NCBI GenBank assembly: GCA_014380205.1
Contig: JACMKH010000460.1
Location: 1-9,121 of the forward strand
Direction: 5' to 3'
From: Sphingomonadaceae bacterium
GTDB taxonomy: Bacteria; Pseudomonadota; Alphaproteobacteria; Sphingomonadales; Sphingomonadaceae
Length of the DNA: 9,121 bases
Both the position numbers and the translations under genes were made by a program. Under the pieces are notes generated by a model. That model saw nothing but the letters and a program-made list of their open reading frames with translations, was not told the origin of the DNA and did not search any database. Shown piece by piece: positions 1 through 4,455 of the stretch. Each line of letters begins with the position of its first letter. Position 1 is the stretch's first letter.

Positions 1-60
1 GCGGGCGCGCGCGGCCCGGGCGGCGTGTTCATCAACCGCGGCGGGCCAAGACACAAATAG
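1..60 (+). CDS. 3' end of an unidentified gene upstream of DUF350 (partial)
   Basis: Frame 1 is open from the window edge to a TAG at 58-60 and would encode a 19-residue tail, rich in Gly and Arg, ending in GGVFINRGGPRHK. The stop lies 12 bases before the DUF350 start and overlaps that gene's ribosome binding site, the spacing expected of an upstream operon partner. Nothing else can be read from so short a piece. All three forward frames are open over most of this stretch, so the choice of frame rests only on the well-placed stop. I do not recognise the family. A Gly-rich basic tail would suit a small secreted or membrane-stress protein of the kind often found beside DUF350 genes, but that is a guess. 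Confidence 0.45.
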   Translation, partial: AGARGPGGVFINRGGPRHK

Positions 61-64
61 GGAG
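59..64 (+). promoter_or_regulatory. Ribosome binding site of the DUF350 gene
   Basis: AGGGAG lies 8 bases before the ATG at 73 and overlaps the TAG stop (58-60) of the preceding partial frame. It is the clearest Shine-Dalgarno motif on the + strand of the window. The genes after DUF350 lack a comparable motif and appear to depend on coupling. Confidence 0.6.
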
Positions 65-72
65 AAAGAGAC

Positions 73-288
73 ATGGAACTCACCACCAGCGAAGTGCTGT
101 TCAACACCTTGCTCTACGCGGGCGTCGGCATCGTCGTGCTGATCATCGCCTTCGTCGTGCTCGATCTGCTCACCCCCGGCAAGCTATGGGAGGAGATCAA
201 CGCCAAGCAGAATGTCGCGGTCGCGATCTTCGCGGGCTCGATCGCGATCGGGCTTGCGATCATCATCGCCGCCTCGGTGCATGGCTAG
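73..288 (+). CDS. DUF350 family small membrane protein (YjfL-like)
   Basis: This is a 71-residue inner-membrane protein with two predicted hydrophobic helices, about residues 9-31 and 47-68. They are joined by a short polar loop containing TPGKLWEEINAKQN, which is typical of DUF350. Classic YjfL proteins carry two such units and are about 130 residues long, so this is a single-unit form. The ATG is supported by AGGGAG 8 bases upstream. The last 8 bases overlap the start of the membrane aminopropyltransferase gene, indicating co-translation. The biochemical function of DUF350 is unknown. From memory of comparative genomics, the family recurs beside spermidine-synthase-like, SpeD-like and glutathionylspermidine-synthase-like genes, which fits here. 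An accessory role at the membrane for the downstream transferase is inference. Confidence 0.85.
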   Translation: MELTTSEVLFNTLLYAGVGIVVLIIAFVVLDLLTPGKLWEEINAKQNVAVAIFAGSIAIGLAIIIAASVHG

Positions 289-1822
289 CATCCATCCCGA
301 AAGCCTGCGCGTGGGCAGGCAGCGCACACTCGCCTTCGCGCTGATCGCCTCGGTGTTCGTCGCGGCGACCTGCGGGCTCGTCTACGAGCTGCTCGCCTCG
401 ACCATCGCCAGCTATCTGCTCGGCGACAGCGTCACCCAGTTCTCGACCGTGATCGGCGCGTATCTGTTCGCGATGGGGATCGGCAGCTGGTGCTCGCGCT
501 ATGTCAGGCGCGACGAGCTCCGCCTCTTCGTCCGCGTCGAGATCCTCGTCGCTGCGATCGGCGGCTGGACCGCGGCGGCGCTGTTTCTGCTGTTCCCGAT
601 GGTCGACGAGTTCCGCATCGCGCTCTACGCGCTGGTCTTTGCCATCGGTTTTCTCGTCGGGCTCGAAATCCCGTTGCTCGTGCGCATCCTGCGCGGCGAT
701 TTCGCGCTGCGCGACACCGTCTCGACCGTGCTGACCTTCGATTATGTCGGCGCGCTCGCGGCCTCGCTGCTCTTCCCGCTGATTTTGATGCCTTATATCG
801 GGATGATACGCACGGGCTTCCTGTTCGGTCTCGCCAATGTCGGCGTCGCGCTCGCGCTTGTTTGGATCATGCCAGAGCGGCGACGGCTCGCCGCCGAGGG
901 CATCGCCGGGATCGCGGTCGCGCTCTCGCTGCTCATGGGATTCATCGGTTCCGAACGCTTCCAGCGCTGGGCCGAGACCGCGAGCATCGAGGAGCCGATC
1001 ATCCATGCCGTCTCGACGCCCTATCAGCGCATCGTCCTCACGCGGCGCGGCGACAATGTCAGCCTGTTCCTCAACGGCAACCTCCAATTCTCGTCGATCG
1101 ACGAATACCGCTACCACGAGGCGCTCGTGCTCCCCGCGATGGGCCGTGTCGCGAGCCCCGCCAACGTCCTCATCCTCGGCGGCGGCGATGGGCTCGCCGC
1201 GCGCGAGGTGCTCCGCCATCCCGGCGTCGAGCGCGTCACGCTCGTCGATCTCGATCCCGCGATGACAGAGATGTTCGCCGAGACGCCACTGCTCGCGCGT
1301 CTCAACGGCGGGGCGCTAAGCGACGCGCGGATGACGGTGATCAACGCCGACGGCTTCCGCTGGGTGCGCGAGGCCGAGGGGCGCTACGACGTGATCATCG
1401 TCGACTTCCCCGATCCGACCAACCTCTCGCTCGGCAAGCTCTACTCGACGACCTTCTACCGTTCGCTGTCGCGCATCCTCGCGCCGGGCGGCATCGCCTC
1501 GATCCAGAGCGGGTCCCCCTTCGTCGCTCCCAACGCGTTCTGGACGGTGTCGGCCACGCTCGAGGAGGCCGGGCTGACGACGCGGCCCTACCACGCCTAT
1601 GTCCCGAGCTTCGGCGACTGGGGCTTCACCCTTGCCGCCCACGGCGATATCGCCGGCCGCGCCGCCATTCTCCCGGGCGGCCGCTTCGTCACCGCCGCCA
1701 CCGAGCCCGGCCTGTTCGACTTCCCCCCCGACATGGCGCGCCGCGCGGTTCCCCCCAACCGGCTCGACAACCAGGCGCTGGTCCGCACCTTCGCCGACGA
1801 ATGGCGGCGCTATGACGGCTGA
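281..1822 (+). CDS. Seven-helix membrane protein fused to a spermidine synthase-like (aminopropyltransferase) domain
   Basis: The 513-residue protein has about seven hydrophobic helices in residues 17-222 and a C-terminal spermidine-synthase fold from about residue 245. Visible motifs are DEYRYHE (274-280, polyamine-site loop), GGGDG (300-304, binding decarboxylated SAM), VDLD (322-325), NADG (355-358) and D375-F-P-D378-P, matching the catalytic D-x-x-D of SpeE. The enzyme is therefore probably active, transferring an aminopropyl group from decarboxylated SAM to an amine. Its membrane anchor and the DPTNLSLGKLY stretch after the catalytic Asp differ from soluble SpeE, so putrescine may not be the acceptor. 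The ATG at 281 overlaps the DUF350 stop by 8 bases. An in-frame ATG at 212 would add an Arg/Ser-rich extension that is merely DUF350 coding read out of frame. The gene runs 11 bases into speD, the likely donor-maker. Confidence 0.88.
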   Translation: MASIHPESLRVGRQRTLAFALIASVFVAATCGLVYELLASTIASYLLGDSVTQFSTVIGAYLFAMGIGSWCSRYVRRDELRLFVRVEILVAAIGGWTAAALFLLFPMVDEFRIALYALVFAIGFLVGLEIPLLVRILRGDFALRDTVSTVLTFDYVGALAASLLFPLILMPYIGMIRTGFLFGLANVGVALALVWIMPERRRLAAEGIAGIAVALSLLMGFIGSERFQRWAETASIEEPIIHAVSTPYQRIVLTRRGDNVSLFLNGNLQFSSIDEYRYHEALVLPAMGRVASPANVLILGGGDGLAAREVLRHPGVERVTLVDLDPAMTEMFAETPLLARLNGGALSDARMTVINADGFRWVREAEGRYDVIIVDFPDPTNLSLGKLYSTTFYRSLSRILAPGGIASIQSGSPFVAPNAFWTVSATLEEAGLTTRPYHAYVPSFGDWGFTLAAHGDIAGRAAILPGGRFVTAATEPGLFDFPPDMARRAVPPNRLDNQALVRTFADEWRRYDG

Positions 1823-2192
1823 GCCCGCGCCCCCCTATGACGGCCGCCACCTGCTCGCGGATCTCCACGGCTGTACGGGACTCGACGACGTCACCCTCAT
1901 CGAGCGCGCGCTCCGCGCCGCCGCGGCCGCCGCCGACGCCACACTGCTCGACCTCCGTCTCCACGGCTTTGGCCCCGGCAAGGGCATCACCGGCGTCGCG
2001 TTGCTCGCCGAATCGCATATCTCGATCCATAGCTGGCCCGAGCACGGCTACGCCGCGCTCGACTTCTTCCTGTGCGGACGACGCCACGACGTCGACGCGG
2101 CGCTCGACGCGATGGTCGAGGCGCTGCGGCCCGAGCGCGTCTCGCGCCGCACGATCGAGCGCGGCTACGGTGCGGCCGCGCTCGTGGGCTGA
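1812..2192 (+). CDS. speD: SpeD-type pyruvoyl-dependent S-adenosylmethionine decarboxylase (short class 1b)
   Basis: The 126-residue protein has the length of the Thermotoga/Bacillus-type proenzyme, about half that of E. coli SpeD. The self-processing site is intact: ESHISIHSWPE, with cleavage expected between E67 and S68, Ser68 becoming the pyruvoyl group. H73 and C88 stand at the same spacing from it as the processing His and catalytic Cys of the T. maritima enzyme (S63, H68, C83). Expected reaction: SAM to decarboxylated SAM, the aminopropyl donor for the enzyme encoded just upstream. The ATG at 1812 sits 11 bases inside that gene's 3' end with no clear ribosome binding site, implying coupling. 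An upstream in-frame ATG at 1599 gives only low-complexity out-of-frame sequence. Some SpeD relatives are known to decarboxylate ornithine or arginine instead, so the substrate is not certain. Confidence 0.88.
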   Translation: MTAEPAPPYDGRHLLADLHGCTGLDDVTLIERALRAAAAAADATLLDLRLHGFGPGKGITGVALLAESHISIHSWPEHGYAALDFFLCGRRHDVDAALDAMVEALRPERVSRRTIERGYGAAALVG

Positions 2193-2998
2193 TGGCGGGC
2201 TCGGCGCGGTCCCGCTTCATCCGCATCGCCGCCGATGGCGCGCGCCAGGAGATCGACCGCATCGTCCCAATCGAGCGGCCGATAGCGGTCGAGATCAACG
2301 GGATAGGCTATGCCGTGATGATGGCGACGCCGGTCGAGCTCACCGATTTCGCCTATGGCTTCCTCCGATCGGAGCGGCTCATCGAGAACGCCGACGAGGT
2401 GATCGACGTCGCGGCCTTCGAGGCGATGGACGGCGTCATGCTGCGCATCACGCTCGCCCCCGAGGGCGCCGAGGTGGTGATCGGGCGCGTCCGCCATCGC
2501 ACGTCCGAATCGAGCTGCGGCCTGTGCGGGATCGAAAATCTCGAGCAGGCGATGCGCGCGTTGCCGCGCCTGCCCGAGTCCGATTCGCCGGCCGACGCCG
2601 CGATCTTCGCCGCGCTCGAGGCGATTCGCGCGCACCAGCCGCTCAACGCCGCGACCGGCGCGGTCCACGCGGCGGCGCTGTGCGATTCGGCGGGCGCGAT
2701 CCGGCTCGCGCGCGAGGACGTCGGCCGCCACAACGCCTTCGACAAGCTGATCGGCGCAATGCTCCGCGCCGGTCTCGGCTGGGACGGCGGATTCGCCCTG
2801 CTCTCGGCGCGCTGCTCCTACGAGCTCGTCGAAAAGGCCGCGCTCGCCGGCTGCCCCACGCTCGTCACCATCTCCGCGCCGACAAGCCTAGCGCTCGAGC
2901 GGGCGCGCGAGGCGGGGCTGCGGGTGATCGTTTTGGCGCGCACCGATGCGGTGCTGCTGGCGGAACCATCGGCCGGTCCCCCAACCCGCTCACCCTGA
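2192..2998 (+). CDS. fdhD: Formate dehydrogenase accessory sulfurtransferase FdhD
   Basis: The 268-residue protein has the usual FdhD length. In E. coli the family moves sulfur from the cysteine desulfurase IscS to the bis-MGD molybdenum cofactor, giving the terminal sulfido ligand that formate dehydrogenase needs; it acts in the cytoplasm. The hallmark C109-G-L-C112 inside SSCGLCG is present, as are TGAVHAA (155-161), EDVGRHNAFDK (175-185) and a SARCSYELVEKA block (205-216). The ATG at 2192 shares its A with the speD stop (TGATG), so translation is coupled to speD. An in-frame ATG at 2072 would add 40 residues of shadow sequence over speD. The likely client is the FdsA encoded on the opposite strand. 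In Rhodobacter the equivalent gene (fdsC) lies inside the fds operon. The stop codon and last three residues fall in the inverted repeat. Confidence 0.95.
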   Translation: MAGSARSRFIRIAADGARQEIDRIVPIERPIAVEINGIGYAVMMATPVELTDFAYGFLRSERLIENADEVIDVAAFEAMDGVMLRITLAPEGAEVVIGRVRHRTSESSCGLCGIENLEQAMRALPRLPESDSPADAAIFAALEAIRAHQPLNAATGAVHAAALCDSAGAIRLAREDVGRHNAFDKLIGAMLRAGLGWDGGFALLSARCSYELVEKAALAGCPTLVTISAPTSLALERAREAGLRVIVLARTDAVLLAEPSAGPPTRSP

Positions 2999-3048
2999 GC
3001 CTGTCGAAGGGTTTAGCGCCGGCGCTTCCACAGGCTCAGCGGGAGCGG
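2986..3048. repeat. Imperfect inverted repeat (REP-like, sphingomonad type) between converging genes
   Basis: The left arm is 2986-3009 and the right arm 3025-3048. Read as reverse complements they match at 21 of 24 bases, around the core CTGAGCCTGT. The centre holds a perfect 12-base palindrome, AGCGCCGGCGCT, at 3015-3026. I recognise the core as a short dispersed repeat frequent in sphingomonad genomes (from memory). It covers the last three codons and stop of fdhD and about the last 19 codons of the opposing transporter gene. The hairpin may act as a shared terminator or protect transcript ends, but no T-tract follows, so an intrinsic terminator call is weak. Confidence 0.75.
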
Positions 3049-4108
3049 GAGTGGTATCTGCCGTCTCCACCTTCGCCGGCGGACCCGGCCGCTTGGGCTC
3101 CTTGCCGAGCACCTGCTCGATATAGAGCCGTTGGACGAGCACGAAGCCGACCACGGTGAGCGGCGCCGAGAGGATCACGCCGATGATCCCGAACAGCGTG
3201 CCCGCGGCGACCACCGCGAACAGCAGCACCGCGGGCGAGAGGTCGACCGAGCGCTTCTGGATCAGCGGCTGGAGGACATTGCCCTGGACCTGCTGGATGC
3301 CGAGGTAGAGCACCGCCGTCCACATCGCCAGCGTCGGGCTCACGCTGAACGCGATCAGCACCGCGGGAATGCCCGCGATCACCGGGCCGATGAAGGGGAT
3401 GAAATCGAGCATCGCCGCGATCAGCCCGAGCGCGGCGGCGGAGGGCACGCCGAGGATCGTCAGCCCGACATAGGTCATCACCCCGACGACGAGCGACGAG
3501 AGGATTTGCGCCTGGAGCCACAGCCCGAGCGCGCGCGCGCTGTCCTCGAACGCCGCCTGCGCGACCGACTCCTTGCTCGCCGGCACGAGCCGCATCACAC
3601 CGTCGCGGTAGAGCGCGGGCTGCGCGGCGAAGAACACCGCCCCCGCGAGCACGAGGATGACGTTGGTCGCGACGCCCCCGGCCGACGCGGCGAACGCCCC
3701 GGCGCGCGACGAGAGCCCTGAAAGCTGGGCGCCGATATCGCGGCTCGCCTGCCTCACGTCATAGTCGATCCCCCAGGCATCGAGCTGGCGCTGGGTCGCG
3801 TCGATCGCCGCGGGGATGCGCTCGATCAGCGCGGTGAACTGCGCGGCCATCAGCCCGCCGAAAATCCAGCCAAGCCCGCCGATGATCGCCAGCAAGGTGA
3901 TCACCGACAGCGCGACCGACACGCCCTCGGGCAGGTTGAAGCGCATGTAGATCCGCGCGATCGCGCGCAGGATCACCGCGAGCACCACCGCCGAGAAGAT
4001 CATCAGCAAGAGCTGGCCGAGCGCGTAGACCACCGCCGCTAGCGCGACGAACGCGAGCACGACGAAGCACCGCCGCACGAAATGGCTCTGTTCCACGCGC
4101 TCGTTCAT
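2990..4108 (-). CDS. AI-2E / PerM (YdiK) family integral membrane protein
   Basis: The 372-residue inner-membrane protein has hydrophobic helices near residues 12-52, 64-86 and 144-165 and a cluster across 200-326. It carries the family signatures DFIPFIGPVIAG (235-246) and QQVQGNVLQPLIQKR with LSP (272-292). The family includes transporters implicated in AI-2 export or Na+/H+ exchange, but most members, this one included, have no known substrate. The ATG is preceded by a purine-rich AAAAAGGGGCGGG. It lies 59 bases downstream of fdsD on the same strand, so it may share the fds transcript or use its own promoter at about 4132-4160. Residues 354-372, ending in EAPALNPSTGSG, come from the inverted repeat and are probably a disordered, non-conserved tail. 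The 3' end overlaps fdhD by 9 bases. Confidence 0.88.
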   Translation of the reverse strand: MNERVEQSHFVRRCFVVLAFVALAAVVYALGQLLLMIFSAVVLAVILRAIARIYMRFNLPEGVSVALSVITLLAIIGGLGWIFGGLMAAQFTALIERIPAAIDATQRQLDAWGIDYDVRQASRDIGAQLSGLSSRAGAFAASAGGVATNVILVLAGAVFFAAQPALYRDGVMRLVPASKESVAQAAFEDSARALGLWLQAQILSSLVVGVMTYVGLTILGVPSAAALGLIAAMLDFIPFIGPVIAGIPAVLIAFSVSPTLAMWTAVLYLGIQQVQGNVLQPLIQKRSVDLSPAVLLFAVVAAGTLFGIIGVILSAPLTVVGFVLVQRLYIEQVLGKEPKRPGPPAKVETADTTPAPAEPVEAPALNPSTGSG

Positions 4109-4131
4109 GCCCGCCCCTTTTTGCTCCAGCG

Positions 4132-4160
4132 CTTATCAGGCGAGCGGGACTGGGATGCAA
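4132..4160 (-). promoter_or_regulatory. Candidate promoter for the AI-2E family gene
   Basis: On the minus strand, TTGCAT (4155-4160) and GATAAG (4132-4137) are separated by 17 bases, and the -10-like box is 23 bases before the ATG at 4108. Spacing and the -35 match are good but the -10 match is poor. In a 59-base gap such a pair could arise by chance. It would allow expression independent of the fds operon. Confidence 0.3.
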
Positions 4161-4167
4161 CGCCGAG

Positions 4168-4455
4168 CTAGCCCGCGTCCGATCCGCCGGTCTCGTCGAC
4201 CGCGTTGAACTCGGTCGCGCGCGTCTGCGAGGGCGGCGCGCCCTGGTCGCGCAGGCCGGTGAGCGCGCGCGCAGCGATCGGCGAAAGGCCGTGATCGGGC
4301 GCCTCGAGCCGCTCGAAGATCATCGCCTTCATGCGCGGGTCCCAGAAATGGTCGATATGGTCGGCGGTGGCGAGCGCGGCCGCCTCTTCACCCCGCGTCG
4401 CGAACTCGCGCGCGATCTGGTTGGCCATGTAGACGAGGCGCTCGAGCGAGTTCAC
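4168..4455 (-). CDS. fdsD: NAD-dependent formate dehydrogenase delta subunit
   Basis: The 95-residue soluble protein matches the small FdsD family: an N-terminal L-x-x-M-A-N-Q-I motif (MANQI at 10-14) and the HIDHFWDPRMK block (33-43), followed by a variable tail. In Rhodobacter and Cupriavidus operons FdsD accompanies the formate dehydrogenase; it is needed for an active enzyme and is thought to act with FdsC in cofactor handling rather than carrying a redox centre. No cysteines are present, which agrees with that. The start is GTG at 4455, forming a GTGA overlap of 4 bases with the fdsA stop, so its translation should depend on fdsA. A later start would cut into the conserved N-terminal motif. 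Confidence 0.9.
   Translation of the reverse strand: MNSLERLVYMANQIAREFATRGEEAAALATADHIDHFWDPRMKAMIFERLEAPDHGLSPIAARALTGLRDQGAPPSQTRATEFNAVDETGGSDAG

Noticed and set aside
239..250. Perfect palindrome CGATCGCGATCG
   Set aside because: It lies inside the DUF350 coding region, encodes ordinary helix residues, and CG/GATC-rich palindromes are common by chance at this base composition.
490..1815. Long + strand open frame within the membrane aminopropyltransferase gene, and a similar minus-strand frame at 263-1219
   Set aside because: Both are Arg/Ala/Pro-rich or charged shadow translations of the real gene at 281-1822, with no family motif or credible start.
3015..3026. AGCGCCGGCGCT palindrome as an intrinsic terminator
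   Set aside because: There is no T-run on either side; it is better described as the centre of the larger inverted repeat.
1837..3159. A 440-codon + strand frame across speD and fdhD
   Set aside because: Its sequence is Arg/Pro-rich shadow; both real genes in the same interval have intact catalytic motifs in another frame.
3131..3721. A 196-codon + strand frame antisense to the AI-2E family gene
   Set aside because: It is a charged low-complexity shadow (His/Arg/Asp/Glu-rich); the minus-strand gene has clear membrane helices and family signatures.
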